From Curtobacterium sp. 458 (lineage in GTDB: Bacteria; Actinomycetota; Actinomycetes; Actinomycetales; Microbacteriaceae): 64,000 nucleotides of DNA. The stretch is from contig NZ_CP129104.1 of NCBI RefSeq assembly GCF_030406605.1, forward strand, positions 1,886,799 through 1,950,798, written 5' to 3'. How positions within the stretch are numbered: position 1 is the stretch's first letter; the number at the start of each line of letters is the position of its first letter. A model generated the notes under the pieces. The model did no database searches. It saw only the letters and a list, made by a program, of their open reading frames with translations, and was not told the origin of the DNA. Of this stretch, positions 27,555 through 36,931 are shown one piece after another. The position numbers were made by a program, and so were the translations under genes.

Positions 27555-28553
27555 GTGACGATCGACCGAGTCGCTCCGCCCGTCCGGATCAGCGACGTCG
27601 CGGCGCTCGCCGGGGTGTCCATCGGTACGGCGTCCAAGGCGCTCAACGACACCGGACAGCTCCGTGAGTCGACGCGGCAGCGGGTCAAGCAGGCGGCGGA
27701 GAAGCTCGGCTTCGTCGGTGACGCGCGTGCACGGGCGCTGTCCTCCGGACGCACGTACACGGTCGGCATGATCACCACCGACTCGTTCGGACGCTTCACC
27801 ATCCCGGTCCTGCTCGGCGCCGAGGACGCGCTCTCCGCCGGTCAGATGGCCGTGCTCCTCTGCGACACCCGCGACGACCACGTCCGCGAGGCGCACTACC
27901 TCCGGTCGCTCGCCGCGCGCGGTGTCGACGGTGTGATCGTCACCGGTCGGTCGGCGGACGCGCGCCCGCCGATCGACGTCCCGGTGCCGGTCGTGTACGC
28001 GTTCACGCCGTCGACCGACCCCGCTGACGTGTCGGTCACCCTCGACGACGCCGCCGGTGCCGCGATGGTCGCCGACCACGTGCTGAGCCTGGGGCGGCGG
28101 CGTGTCGCGATCGTCACCGGCCCGGAGCGGCACGCGTCGGCGGTGCGACGTGTCGAGGGTGCTGCACGCGTCCTCGGCGAGCACCTGGTCGGTCCGCCGT
28201 CGTACGGGGAGTGGTCGGAGCGGTGGGGTCGGCAGGCGGTCGACCTGCTGGCCCGGACCGCTCCGGACGTGGATGCGATCGTCGCCGGGAGCGACCAGAT
28301 CGCACGCGGCGTGTGCGACCGGCTGCGCGAGACGGGGCGGTCCGTCCCGGGTGACGTCGCCGTCGCGGGGTTCGACGACTGGGACGTGATGGCCCTGGCG
28401 TCCCGTCCGCCGCTCACCACGGTCGACCTCCGGCTCGAGGAGCTCGGACGGGTGGCGGGGCGGACGCTGCTCGAGCTGATCGACGGCGGGACGGCGACCT
28501 CGGCGACCGTGACGCCGTCGCTCGTGGTGCGCGAGAGCACCGTCGGCGCGTAG
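27555..28553 (+). CDS. LacI-family regulator of the GH127 arabinoside cluster
   Basis: A 332-residue LacI-family protein with helix-turn-helix ISDVAALAGVSIGTASKALND (about residues 12-32) and an effector domain from RTYTVGMITTDSFGRF to GFDDWDVMALASRPPLTTVDLRLEE. The GTG at 27555 follows GGAAAGGAG at ideal spacing; an upstream ATG at 27510 lacks this. It is divergent from GH127 and upstream of araB on the same strand. The recognition helix (IGTASK) differs from that of the 20870 regulator, so it probably controls the GH127 operon rather than the araB operators. Confidence 0.9.
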   Translation: MTIDRVAPPVRISDVAALAGVSIGTASKALNDTGQLRESTRQRVKQAAEKLGFVGDARARALSSGRTYTVGMITTDSFGRFTIPVLLGAEDALSAGQMAVLLCDTRDDHVREAHYLRSLAARGVDGVIVTGRSADARPPIDVPVPVVYAFTPSTDPADVSVTLDDAAGAAMVADHVLSLGRRRVAIVTGPERHASAVRRVEGAARVLGEHLVGPPSYGEWSERWGRQAVDLLARTAPDVDAIVAGSDQIARGVCDRLRETGRSVPGDVAVAGFDDWDVMALASRPPLTTVDLRLEELGRVAGRTLLELIDGGTATSATVTPSLVVRESTVGA

Positions 28554-28705
28554 CCGCGAGGTCGTGACGCCCGGCTCGGCTCCGGCGAGGGGTCACCTCG
28601 TGTCGGTCTCGGCGCGGTCGAGCGACACATCGTGACCGTCGGGCGCCGCGCGTGCGGGGTGTCGCGACCGCTCGAGGAAGCGGGGCGGCCCCGGGGCGTG
28701 CCGCG

Positions 28706-28735
28706 TTGCGCGAGTGAGCGCTCACGTGCCAGGAT
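28706..28735 (+). promoter_or_regulatory. Candidate araB promoter
   Basis: TTGCGC (28706-28711), an 18-base spacer and CAGGAT (28730-28735) form a weak sigma-70-like promoter. The first operator lies in the spacer and the second begins right after the -10. Both would block polymerase. Confidence 0.5.
28714..28725. promoter_or_regulatory. araBDA operator 1
   Basis: GTGAGCGCTCAC, a perfect palindrome identical to the chvE operator at 20768. It lies in the spacer of the candidate araB promoter. Confidence 0.8.
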
Positions 28736-28747
28736 GTGAGCGCTCAC
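28736..28747. promoter_or_regulatory. araBDA operator 2
   Basis: A second identical GTGAGCGCTCAC, centred 22 bases from operator 1, about two helical turns. Two repressor dimers could sit on the same DNA face. It is 27 bases before the araB start codon. Confidence 0.8.
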
Positions 28748-28774
28748 GCAGGACGACGACGTCTGGAGGACGAC

Positions 28775-30580
28775 ATGGGTGACGACGCCGCTCGGCAGGT
28801 CGTGGACGGCCGGACCACCCTCGGCATCGAACTCGGCTCGACGCGCATCAAGGCCGTCCTGGTCGACGAGGACCTCCGCCCCGTCGCGAGCGGCTCCCAC
28901 GAGTGGGAGAACGAGTACGTCGACGGCCGGTGGACCTACTCGCTCGACGCCGTCGAGACCGGGCTCCGGGCCGCGTACGCCGACCTGGTGGACGACGTCG
29001 AGCGGCAGTACGGCGTCCGCCCGACCACCTTCCGCGCCGCCGGTGTCTCCGCGATGATGCACGGCTACCTCGCGTTCGACGCGGACGGCGAGCTGCTCGT
29101 GCCCTTCCGGACGTGGCGCAACACCTCCACCGGCCCGGCCGCCGAGCGACTGAGCGCCGCCCTCGACTTCAACGTCCCGCAGCGCTGGTCCATCGCCCAC
29201 CTGGCCCAGGCCGTCCTCGACGACGAGCCGCACATCGCGCAGATCGCCGGGATCACGACGCTCGCCGGGTACGTCCACCGTCGCCTCACCGGCCGGGACG
29301 TCCTCGGCGTCGGCGACGCGAGCGGCCTGTTCCCGATCGACTCCGCGCCCGTCGAGAGCGCCCCGGGCGACCCCGGCCACCGGGACTACGACGCCGGCAT
29401 GCTCGCGACCACGCAGGACCTGCTCGGCGAGCGGGTGCCGGACCTCCGTGCGCTGCTGCCCGAGGTGCTCGTCGCCGGCGAGGAGGCGGGGGCGCTCACC
29501 GCCGAGGGCGCCGCGTGGCTCGACCCGACCGGCACGCTCGAGCCCGGCGTGGCGTTCTGCCCGCCGGAGGGCGACGCGGGCACGGGCATGGTCGCGACGA
29601 ACGCCGTCGCACCTCGGACCGGCAACGTCAGCGTCGGTACGAGCATCTTCGCGATGGTCGTCCTCGAACGCCCGCTGAGCACCCCGCACGAGGAACTCGA
29701 CGTGGTCACCACGCCGTCCGGCGACGCCGTGGCGATGGTGCACTGCAACAACGGGGCGAGCGAGATCGCCGCGTGGGCGCGGGTGTTCGCGCGGTTCGCG
29801 GCGGCGACGAGCGCACGAACGGGCGGTCCGGCCGTCGACGTCGACGACGTCTACGCGGTCCTGCTCGGCGAAGCAACGGGCGAGGACGCCGACCCGGACG
29901 CCGGCGGCCTGCTGTCCTTCAACTACCTCGCCGGTGAGCCCGTGACCGGCGTCGAGGACGGCCGACCACTGCTCCTCCGCACGCCCGGTTCCCGCTTCTC
30001 CCTCGGCAACCTCGTCCGCTCCGAGGTGCACGGCGCCTTCGCCACCCTCGCGATCGGCATGGAGGTCCTGCACGGCGAGCACGTCGCCGTCGACCGGATG
30101 ACCGCGCACGGCGGCCTGTTCCGGACGCCCGGTGCGCCGCAGCGCCTGCTCGCCGCCGCCCTCCGCGTGCCCGTCGCCCTCGAGGAGACCGCGGGCGAGG
30201 GCGGGGCCTGGGGGATCGCGGTCCTCGCGGCGTACCTCGAGCACACCGACCGGCCGCTGGCGGACTTCCTCGCCGACACCGTGTTCCGCGGCGACGCCGT
30301 CCAGGTCGCCGAGCCCGACCAGCGCGACGTCGACGGCTTCCGGGACTACCTCGACCGGTACCGCGCCGCCCTGCCCGTCCAGGACGTGGCGGCAGCGGCC
30401 ACGCGCACCAGCGCACCGACCGACCCCGGCGAGCCGGCCGACGGTGCCGAGCCGCGCCTCTCCCCACCGGCACGGCCGGATCCCCGCTGGCGCGGTGACC
30501 CGGAACCGGCGGCAGGGGCCCAGGCCGACCCGAGCGACCACGCGGACGACGCACGCACCGAGAAGGAGCCGACACGATGA
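28775..30580 (+). CDS. araB: L-ribulokinase (FGGY family)
   Basis: A 601-residue kinase phosphorylating L-ribulose to L-ribulose 5-phosphate. The FGGY ATP-binding start is [18 protein letters not shown] (from residue 14). [23 protein letters not shown] and [19 protein letters not shown] carry the sugar-binding and second ATPase motifs. ATG at 28775 follows GGAGGA; an upstream in-frame GTG at 28736 is inside operator 2 and rejected. The C-terminus has an unusual disordered extension of about 60 residues rich in Pro, Asp and Ala. Its stop overlaps araD by four bases. Gene order araB-araD-araA supports the call. Confidence 0.93.
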   Translation: MGDDAARQVVDGRTTLGIELGSTRIKAVLVDEDLRPVASGSHEWENEYVDGRWTYSLDAVETGLRAAYADLVDDVERQYGVRPTTFRAAGVSAMMHGYLAFDADGELLVPFRTWRNTSTGPAAERLSAALDFNVPQRWSIAHLAQAVLDDEPHIAQIAGITTLAGYVHRRLTGRDVLGVGDASGLFPIDSAPVESAPGDPGHRDYDAGMLATTQDLLGERVPDLRALLPEVLVAGEEAGALTAEGAAWLDPTGTLEPGVAFCPPEGDAGTGMVATNAVAPRTGNVSVGTSIFAMVVLERPLSTPHEELDVVTTPSGDAVAMVHCNNGASEIAAWARVFARFAAATSARTGGPAVDVDDVYAVLLGEATGEDADPDAGGLLSFNYLAGEPVTGVEDGRPLLLRTPGSRFSLGNLVRSEVHGAFATLAIGMEVLHGEHVAVDRMTAHGGLFRTPGAPQRLLAAALRVPVALEETAGEGGAWGIAVLAAYLEHTDRPLADFLADTVFRGDAVQVAEPDQRDVDGFRDYLDRYRAALPVQDVAAAATRTSAPTDPGEPADGAEPRLSPPARPDPRWRGDPEPAAGAQADPSDHADDARTEKEPTR

Positions 30581-31287
30581 CGGACCCGACCACCGACGAG
30601 ACGAAGGCGGCCGTCGCCGCCGCGCGCGAACGCGTCGCCACCCTGCACGGCGAGCTCGTCCGCTACGGCCTGGTGATCTGGACCGGCGGCAACGTGTCCG
30701 AGCGCGTCCCGGGCACCGACCTGTTCGTGATCAAGCCGAGCGGGGTGTCGAGCGACGAGCTCCGCCCCGAGAACCAGGTCGTCTGCACCCTCGACGGCGT
30801 GCCGGCGGACGGGTGGGGCAACGCGCACGGCCCGTCCTCCGACACCGCGGCGCACGCCTACGTGTACCGGAACATGCCCGAGGTGGGCGGGGTCGTGCAC
30901 ACCCACTCGACGTACGCGACCGCGTGGGCCGCGCGCGCCGAGGAGATCCCGTGCGTCATCACGGCGATGGCGGACGAGTTCGGCGGTCCGATCCCGGTCG
31001 GCCCGTTCGCGATCATCGGCGACGACTCGATCGGGCACGGCATCGTCGACACCCTCAGCGGACACCGGAGCCGTGCCGTGCTCATGCAGAACCACGGCGT
31101 GTTCACGATCGGGCGCGACGCGAAGGACGCCGTGAAGGCCGCGGTGATGTGCGAGGACGTCGCGCGGACCGTGCACATCGCGAAGCAGGGCGGCGAGGTC
31201 GTCCCCATCGCCCAGGACAACATCGATCGACTCTTCGATCGCTACCAGAACGTCTACGGACAGAACCCCGAAGGAGCGCTCTCATGA
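30577..31287 (+). CDS. araD: L-ribulose-5-phosphate 4-epimerase
   Basis: A 236-residue class II aldolase-fold enzyme converting L-ribulose 5-phosphate to D-xylulose 5-phosphate. Phosphate-binding WTGGNVSER and [10 protein letters not shown] motifs, the zinc-ligand segment [12 protein letters not shown], and QNHGVFTIG are all present. ATG overlaps araB (ATGA) and its own stop overlaps araA (ATGA), so the three are translationally coupled. Length is normal for the family. Confidence 0.96.
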   Translation: MTDPTTDETKAAVAAARERVATLHGELVRYGLVIWTGGNVSERVPGTDLFVIKPSGVSSDELRPENQVVCTLDGVPADGWGNAHGPSSDTAAHAYVYRNMPEVGGVVHTHSTYATAWAARAEEIPCVITAMADEFGGPIPVGPFAIIGDDSIGHGIVDTLSGHRSRAVLMQNHGVFTIGRDAKDAVKAAVMCEDVARTVHIAKQGGEVVPIAQDNIDRLFDRYQNVYGQNPEGALS

Positions 31288-32810
31288 CGCACGTCGTCGA
31301 CCCCGCCGAAACGCTGGCGGGCTACGAGGTCTGGTTCCTCACCGGCTCCCAGGGGCTCTACGGCGAGGAGACCCTCCGTCAGGTCGAGCGGCAGAGCAAG
31401 GCCGTGCACGAGACCCTGGCGCCGCACGTGCCGGTGAGGCTGGTGTGGAAGCCGGTCCTCAAGGACGCCGACGGCATCCGCCGCGCCCTCATCGAGGCCA
31501 GCGCCGACGGCAAGGTCATCGGCGTGACCACCTGGATGCACACGTTCAGCCCCGCGAAGATGTGGATCGGCGGGCTGCAGGCGCTCACGAAGCCGCTGCT
31601 GCACCTCCACACGCAGGCGAACGTCGCGCTCCCGTGGGGCGACATCGACTTCGACTTCATGAACCTCAACCAGGCCGCGCACGGCGACCGCGAGTTCGGC
31701 TACGCCCTCGCCCGTCTCGGTGTCCGGCACGCCACCGCGGTCGGGCACGTGTCCGACGAGCGGGTGCAGATCCGCGTCGCGAACTGGACCCGCGCTGCTG
31801 CCGGTGCGGCTGCGGTCCGCGAACTCAAGCTGACCCGCTTCGGCGACAACATGCGCTACGTCGCCGTGACCGAGGGCGACAAGACCGAGGCGGAGATCGA
31901 GCTCGGCGTGCAGGTGAACACCTGGGCGGTGAACGAGCTGGCCGCCGCGGTGGACGCAGCAGCAGCGGACACCGCCGCGGTGGACGCGTTGGTCGCGGAG
32001 TACGACGAGCAGTACGACGTCGTGGACGACCTGCGCGACGGCGGTGCACGCCGCGCCGCGCTCCGCGACGGCGCCGCCATCGAGCTCGGGCTCCGTGCCC
32101 TCCTCGAGCAGAACGGCTCCGCCGCGTTCACCACGAACTTCGAGGACCTCGGCACGCTCAAGCAGCTCCCCGGCCTCGCGGTGCAGCGGCTCATGGCCGA
32201 CGGCTACGGCTTCGGCGCCGAGGGCGACTGGAAGACGGCGGTCCTCGTCCGCGCGATGAACGTCGCCGGCGCGGGACTCCCCGGTGGCGCTTCCCTCATG
32301 GAGGACTACACGTACGACCTCACCCCGGGTGCCGAGAAGATCCTCGGAGCGCACATGCTCGAGGTGTCGCCGACCCTCACCACCACGAAGCCGACCCTCG
32401 AGATCCACCCGCTCGGCATCGGCGGCAAGGACGACCCGGTGCGCCTGGTCTTCACCGCCGACGCCGGCGAGGCCGTCGTCGTGGCGCTCTCCGACACCCG
32501 GGATGGCTTCCGCCTCACCGCGAACGTCGTGGACGTCGTTCCGCCGACCGAGGCACTGCCGAACCTGCCCGTGGGCCGTGCCGTCTGGGAGCCGCGCCCG
32601 TCGTTCCCGGTCGCCGCGGAGGCCTGGCTCACCGCGGGCGCCGCCCACCACACCGTCATGACGACCGCCGTCGGCCTGCAGGTCGTCGAGGACGTCGCGA
32701 CGATGGTCGGCACCGAGTTCCTCGTCATCGACGAGCACACCACGTCGCGCGGCTTCCGCGACGAGCTCCGGCTCCAGCAGACCTGGCACCGACTCGACCG
32801 GGGGTTCTAG
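31284..32810 (+). CDS. araA: L-arabinose isomerase
   Basis: A 508-residue isomerase converting L-arabinose to L-ribulose, the first catabolic step. Typical segments are [12 protein letters not shown] at the N-terminus, [29 protein letters not shown] and [14 protein letters not shown] (metal-binding Glu residues), HMLEVSPTL and HHTVMTT. Length is as expected (about 500). It is the third gene of araBDA and needs a divalent metal such as manganese. Regulation follows from the paired operators before araB. Confidence 0.97.
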   Translation: MTHVVDPAETLAGYEVWFLTGSQGLYGEETLRQVERQSKAVHETLAPHVPVRLVWKPVLKDADGIRRALIEASADGKVIGVTTWMHTFSPAKMWIGGLQALTKPLLHLHTQANVALPWGDIDFDFMNLNQAAHGDREFGYALARLGVRHATAVGHVSDERVQIRVANWTRAAAGAAAVRELKLTRFGDNMRYVAVTEGDKTEAEIELGVQVNTWAVNELAAAVDAAAADTAAVDALVAEYDEQYDVVDDLRDGGARRAALRDGAAIELGLRALLEQNGSAAFTTNFEDLGTLKQLPGLAVQRLMADGYGFGAEGDWKTAVLVRAMNVAGAGLPGGASLMEDYTYDLTPGAEKILGAHMLEVSPTLTTTKPTLEIHPLGIGGKDDPVRLVFTADAGEAVVVALSDTRDGFRLTANVVDVVPPTEALPNLPVGRAVWEPRPSFPVAAEAWLTAGAAHHTVMTTAVGLQVVEDVATMVGTEFLVIDEHTTSRGFRDELRLQQTWHRLDRGF

Positions 32811-32814
32811 GCTC

Positions 32815-34080
32815 GTGACCGTGACCGCGACGACGCGTACGAACTGGGCAGGGAACGTCACCTACGGGGCGTCCGAACTCCTCTCGCCGACCTCGGTCGA
32901 CGAGGTCCGTCGCGTCGTCGCGGCGACACCGCGCCTCACGGCGCTCGGGTCCAAGCACTCCTTCAACCGGATCGCCGACACCGACGGTGCGCAGCTGACG
33001 CTCGCCGGGCTCCCGCCCGTGCTCGACGTCGACAGCGACCGCCGGGTCGTCCGTGTCGCGGCCGGCACGACGCACGCGCAGGTCGCGGCCGGCCTGGAGG
33101 CCCGTGGCTGGGCACTCGCGAACCTCGCGTCCCTGCCGCACATCTCCACGGCAGGGGCGGTCGCCACCGGCACGCACGGCTCCGGCGTCCGCAACCCGTC
33201 GCTCGCGCAGGCGGTGGTCGGCCTCGAGGTCGTCCGGTCCGACGGTTCGCTGGAGCGCGTCGATGCGTCGAGCCCGGACGGCGCCCTCGATGCCCACCGG
33301 GTGGCACTCGGCGCGCTCGGTGTCGTCACCGCCGTCGAGCTCGCGATCGAGCCCTCGTTCCAGGTCGCGACGACCGTGTTCCTCGACCTGCCGTGGGACG
33401 CCGTGACCGAACACTTCGACGCCGTGGTGTCCGACGCCTACTCGGTGTCGCTCTTCACGTCGTTCGACGACCGCGGCGCCCGCCAGGTGTGGGTGAAGCA
33501 CCGCGTCGACGAGCCCGCGCCGACGGTCGACCTCGTCGCCCTCGGTGCCCGGGCCGCCACCGGGCCGGTGCACCCCGGCGAGAACGACCCGGCCGGCGTC
33601 ACCGAGCAGGGCGGCGTGCCGGGGCCGTGGTCCGAACGGCTGCCGCACTTCCGGTCGGCGTTCACCCCCTCGACCGGGGCGGAGATCCAGTCGGAGTACC
33701 TGATCCCAGCCTCGCACGCCGTGTCCGCACTGCAGGCGCTGCGCCCGTTGCAGGACGTGCTCGCACCGATCCTCATCGCCGCCGAGGTGCGCACGATCGC
33801 GCCCGACACCGCCTGGCTCGCCCCGTCGTCCGAGCGGCAGTCGGTCGGCATCCACTTCACCTTCCGCCGTGAGCCGGAGGCGGTCGAGGCCGCGGTGCAC
33901 CGGATCGAGGAGGCCCTGGCCCCGTTCGACCCGCGGCCGCACTGGGGCAAGGTCTCGGTCGCGAGTGCCGAGCGACTGCACGAGGCGTACCCGCGGCTCG
34001 GGGACTTCGCGGCGCTCGCGCGGGACCTCGACCCGATCGGACGCTTCCGGAACGCCTTCCTCGCGCGCATCCTGAGCTGA
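32815..34080 (+). CDS. FAD-dependent alditol/sugar-lactone oxidase
   Basis: A 421-residue flavoprotein similar in length and motifs to alditol oxidase (AldO/xylitol oxidase) and the D-arabinono-1,4-lactone oxidase family. The FAD-binding domain starts with LTALGSKHSFNRIADTDG, where His48 is placed as the covalent FAD attachment residue of AldO. LPHISTAGAVATGTHGSG follows, and the C-terminal substrate domain ends in HWGKVSV...DPIGRFRNAFL. It begins four bases after araA, so it is probably part of the arabinose operon. It would oxidise polyols (arabitol, xylitol) to aldoses with H2O2 release; the substrate is inferred. Confidence 0.87.
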   Translation: MTVTATTRTNWAGNVTYGASELLSPTSVDEVRRVVAATPRLTALGSKHSFNRIADTDGAQLTLAGLPPVLDVDSDRRVVRVAAGTTHAQVAAGLEARGWALANLASLPHISTAGAVATGTHGSGVRNPSLAQAVVGLEVVRSDGSLERVDASSPDGALDAHRVALGALGVVTAVELAIEPSFQVATTVFLDLPWDAVTEHFDAVVSDAYSVSLFTSFDDRGARQVWVKHRVDEPAPTVDLVALGARAATGPVHPGENDPAGVTEQGGVPGPWSERLPHFRSAFTPSTGAEIQSEYLIPASHAVSALQALRPLQDVLAPILIAAEVRTIAPDTAWLAPSSERQSVGIHFTFRREPEAVEAAVHRIEEALAPFDPRPHWGKVSVASAERLHEAYPRLGDFAALARDLDPIGRFRNAFLARILS

Positions 34081-34138
34081 GGCCGGCGGCTCCCAGGAGT
34101 TTGGGACCAGTCGTCCGGCGCACGCACCGGTCGGTCGC

Positions 34139-34162
34139 TGAGTGCTCACATGTGTGATCACA
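34139..34162. promoter_or_regulatory. Palindromic elements upstream of 34174 gene
   Basis: TGAGTGCTCA (34139-34148) differs from the arabinose operator core TGAGCGCTCA by one base. TGTGATCACA (34153-34162) is a perfect palindrome. They lie immediately before the start of the 34174 gene. Whether either is functional is unknown. Confidence 0.35.
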
Positions 34163-34173
34163 AAGGTTGGGCC

Positions 34174-35028
34174 ATGGCGAACCTCAACCGCATCCTCGGG
34201 ATGGCCTCGAAGGTCATCGACAAGCAGCTGGGCAAGCGCGGGCAGGCGGGCGCGCGGAGCAACGGAGCAACGTCGTCCGGGGGGACCGACTGGCGTGACG
34301 TCGTCCGGTCGGCGGCGGACAAGCTCACGGGCGACGACCGGGGCCGTCAGCCCCAGCAGCCCCCGGCACCGCAGCACTCCGGACAGCAGGCCACGCAGCC
34401 GCAGCCGCGAACGCACGGGCAGCAGCGCGGTCCGGTCGACGCCGACAAGGTGGCCATCGCGAAGTACGACTACCTCCTCCGCACCGCTCCGCCCGAGCGC
34501 CTCGAGCAGGTCCACCACGACGCCTTCGCGCGGCTCACCCCCGGGCAGCGGCAGGAGATCCGCAACCGGCTGAACTCGCAGCTCCCGCCGAACGAGCACC
34601 TGCGCGACGACTCGGCCGCCGGACTCGCCCGTGCCGCGACCCGGGGCGAGGTCCAGCGCCCGGGTCTCCTGCGCCGTGTCCTCGGTGGCAGGGGCGGTGC
34701 GTTCGCCGGGGGAGCCGCGGTGGGTGCCGGTGCGATGGCCATCGGCGGCATCGGTGTCGCGGTCGCCGGAGCGGCGGTGATGAGTGCCGCGGCGGGGCCG
34801 GTGCTCGCCGAGGCCGTCGGCTCGGGCGTCGACTTCGAGGGGATCGCGTCGGGGATCGGCGACCTCGGGCTCGCGGACACGGGTCTCGCGGACCTCGGCG
34901 AGGGTGCACAGGGACTGCTCGGCGACGGCGAGCAGCTGCTCGGCGGCTTCGGCGAGCAGGCGTCGGGCCTCGGCGAGCAGGCGTCGAACCTCGGGAACGA
35001 CTTCCTCGGCGGCCTGTTCGACCGCTGA
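34174..35028 (+). CDS. Conserved hypothetical protein with Gly-rich membrane-like segment
   Basis: A 284-residue protein of unknown function. Its parts in order are: a short N-terminal helical region (LNRILGMASKVIDKQLGKRG), a Gln/Pro-rich disordered linker (residues 55-90), and a folded acidic domain (KYDYLLRTAPPERLEQVHHDAFARLTPGQRQEIRNRL). Then comes a Gly/Ala-rich hydrophobic stretch (about 190-220) like glycine-zipper segments, and a repetitive GLADTGLADLGEG, GEQASGLGEQASNLG tail. Homologues in actinobacteria are sometimes labelled cation-transport ATPase, which nothing here supports. ATG 34174 chosen after AAAGG; ATG 34150 is possible. Confidence 0.7.
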   Translation: MANLNRILGMASKVIDKQLGKRGQAGARSNGATSSGGTDWRDVVRSAADKLTGDDRGRQPQQPPAPQHSGQQATQPQPRTHGQQRGPVDADKVAIAKYDYLLRTAPPERLEQVHHDAFARLTPGQRQEIRNRLNSQLPPNEHLRDDSAAGLARAATRGEVQRPGLLRRVLGGRGGAFAGGAAVGAGAMAIGGIGVAVAGAAVMSAAAGPVLAEAVGSGVDFEGIASGIGDLGLADTGLADLGEGAQGLLGDGEQLLGGFGEQASGLGEQASNLGNDFLGGLFDR

Positions 35029-35093
35029 CCCGGGTGGGGAGCGGACGCCGAGTCTCGCATCGCGGGATCGATGTGTGCGCATCGGGAATGCGT

Positions 35094-35133
35094 GACGTCG
35101 CACGACGATTGGACCGTTACGTCGTGCGACGTC
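35094..35133. repeat. Perfect 14-base inverted repeat upstream of the peptide transporter
   Basis: GACGTCGCACGACG (35094-35107) and CGTCGTGCGACGTC (35120-35133) are exact reverse complements 12 bases apart. A third related copy (CGTCGTGCGCG, about 35134-35144) follows. It lies 134 bases before the binding-protein start and could be an operator or the terminator of the preceding gene. Confidence 0.6.
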
Positions 35134-35266
35134 CGTCGTGCGCGAGATTCGGCCGGCCGAGGCCCGCGGTGCCAGGATGGACGCCGCCGGAGCGCCCGAC
35201 ACCGGCCAGCGGCACGCCCACCCCACGCGCGTGCGCCACCCACACCCCACGAGGAGCAGCACCGTC

Positions 35267-36931
35267 ATGAGACGCCCCACGCGCCTGATCACCACCGCGG
35301 CGGTCGCCGTCGCAGCAGCACTCGCGCTCACCGCCTGCTCGGGCGGGGGATCGTCGGACGACGCCAGCGGCACCGCCAAGGGCGGCACCCTCAACATCCT
35401 CACGACGCAGACCGCATTCCACCTCGACCCCGCGACGAGCCAGAGCCTCGGCATCACGTCGATGGCGCTCGTCGCCCGCCGCCTCACCACGTGGGACGTC
35501 GAGCCCGGCAAGACCGCCAAGGTCGTCCCGGACCTCGCGACGACCACGGGCAAGGTCAGCGACGACGGCAAGACCTGGACCTACACGCTCAAGGACGGCC
35601 TGAAGTTCCAGGACGGGTCGCCGATCACCACGAAGGACATCAAGTGGGGCATCGAGCGCTCGTTCGCGCCGACGCTCACCGGTGGCCTGAGCTACCACAA
35701 GTCGCTCCTCGTGGGCGGCGACTCGTACAAGGGACCGTTCGACGGCAAGACGCTCGACAGCATCGAGACGCCGAACGACAAGACGATCGTCTTCAAGCTC
35801 AACGCGGCCTACGGCGACTGGCCGTGGATCGCGTCGATGCCGGCGTTCGCGCCGGTGCCGGAGGGCGAGGGCACGAACACCGGACAGTACGACCTCAAGC
35901 CGGTGTCGTCCGGCCCGTACCAGGTGCAGTCGAACACGCAGGGGTCGCAGGTCACGCTCGTCCGCAACAAGTACTGGAGCGAGAAGACCGACTCCGTCCG
36001 CACCGCGGGCCCGTCGAAGGTCGTGTTCAAGGAGAGCCAGGACCCGTCGACGGTCACGCAGACGCTGATCGCCGACAACGGTGACGCGAAGGACTCCTTC
36101 GGTGCGATCTACCTCGGTGCGGCCGAGCTCAACCAGGTGCGCTCGAACCCGGCCGCGCAGGACCGCCTGGCCACGTCGAAGGCCGGCCCGATCACCTACA
36201 TGGCGATCAACACCCAGCGCGGTGACCTCAAGGACCTCAAGGTCCGCCAGGCCCTGCAGTACGCGGTCGACCGCAAGTCGTTCCGCATCGCCGCCGGAGG
36301 CGCGATCGCCGGCACGTACGCCTCGACGCTCATCACGCCGGGCATCGCCGGGCGCCAGGACTACGACCTGTACAAGACGAGCGCCACGGGCGACGTCGAC
36401 AAGGCGAAGTCGCTCCTGAAGGAAGCAGGGGTCAGCAACCTCAAGCTCACCCTGGTGACGCCGAACGACTCCTCCACGCTGGCGCAGGCCCAGGCCCTGC
36501 AGGCGGGGCTCAAGCGCGCCGGGATCACCGTGACGCTCAAGCCGCTCGACGACGACTCGTTCAACCAGGCGACGACGAACGGCACGGACTTCGACCTGTC
36601 GCTCTCGAGCTGGCAGCCGGACTTCCCGAGCGCGAACGCCAACCTCCAGCCGCTGTACGACTCCTCGCAGATCGGTGGCGGTGGCTACAACATCTCGAAG
36701 TACAGCAACCCCGACGTCGACGCCCTCATCAAGGAGGCGAGCGCGACGATCGACCAGAGCGACGCGCAGAAGCTCTGGGCGCAGGCCGACCGGAAGATCA
36801 TGGAGGACGCTCCCGTCGTCCCGCTGATGTACGCGAAGCAGTCCTTCCTGGCCGGCTCGGACGTCGAGAACTTCCGCATCGCGGACTTCCCGGCGTACCC
36901 GAACTACCTCACGGTGTCGCTGAAGCAGTGA
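35267..36931 (+). CDS. Peptide-type ABC transporter substrate-binding lipoprotein
   Basis: A 554-residue SBP_bac_5 (DppA/OppA family) lipoprotein. The signal peptide has lipobox LTAC (Cys24) and a Ser/Asp/Gly tether. The fold shows GGTLNILTTQTAFHLDPATSQS, WTYTLKDGLKFQDGSPITTKDIKWGIERSF and KVRQALQYAVDRKSF, the usual family landmarks. Start follows GAGGAG. First of a four-gene operon joined by 4-base overlaps. Ligand could be a peptide, a glycoside or nickel-chelator; sequence alone does not tell. Confidence 0.92.
   Translation: MRRPTRLITTAAVAVAAALALTACSGGGSSDDASGTAKGGTLNILTTQTAFHLDPATSQSLGITSMALVARRLTTWDVEPGKTAKVVPDLATTTGKVSDDGKTWTYTLKDGLKFQDGSPITTKDIKWGIERSFAPTLTGGLSYHKSLLVGGDSYKGPFDGKTLDSIETPNDKTIVFKLNAAYGDWPWIASMPAFAPVPEGEGTNTGQYDLKPVSSGPYQVQSNTQGSQVTLVRNKYWSEKTDSVRTAGPSKVVFKESQDPSTVTQTLIADNGDAKDSFGAIYLGAAELNQVRSNPAAQDRLATSKAGPITYMAINTQRGDLKDLKVRQALQYAVDRKSFRIAAGGAIAGTYASTLITPGIAGRQDYDLYKTSATGDVDKAKSLLKEAGVSNLKLTLVTPNDSSTLAQAQALQAGLKRAGITVTLKPLDDDSFNQATTNGTDFDLSLSSWQPDFPSANANLQPLYDSSQIGGGGYNISKYSNPDVDALIKEASATIDQSDAQKLWAQADRKIMEDAPVVPLMYAKQSFLAGSDVENFRIADFPAYPNYLTVSLKQ

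Noticed and set aside
24992..27667. 891-codon open frame on the plus strand across GH127
   Set aside because: Antisense to a protein with verified catalytic motifs; product lacks recognisable structure.
28736..28774. Upstream GTG as araB start
   Set aside because: It would place the operator inside the coding region; the ATG at 28775 has GGAGGA at proper distance.
27896..30541. 881-codon open frame antisense to araB
   Set aside because: GC-rich shadow frame: Arg/Gly/Ala/Asp-rich product without domains, lying over the well-supported araB gene.
34153..34162. TGTGATCACA as a CRP/GlxR site
   Set aside because: Resembles the half-sites but is only 10 bases, without the full 16-base spaced motif; kept only as an unassigned palindrome.
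32725..35571. 948-codon open frame on the minus strand across the alditol oxidase and 34174 genes
   Set aside because: No ribosome site or domain; composition typical of antisense shadows in high-GC DNA.
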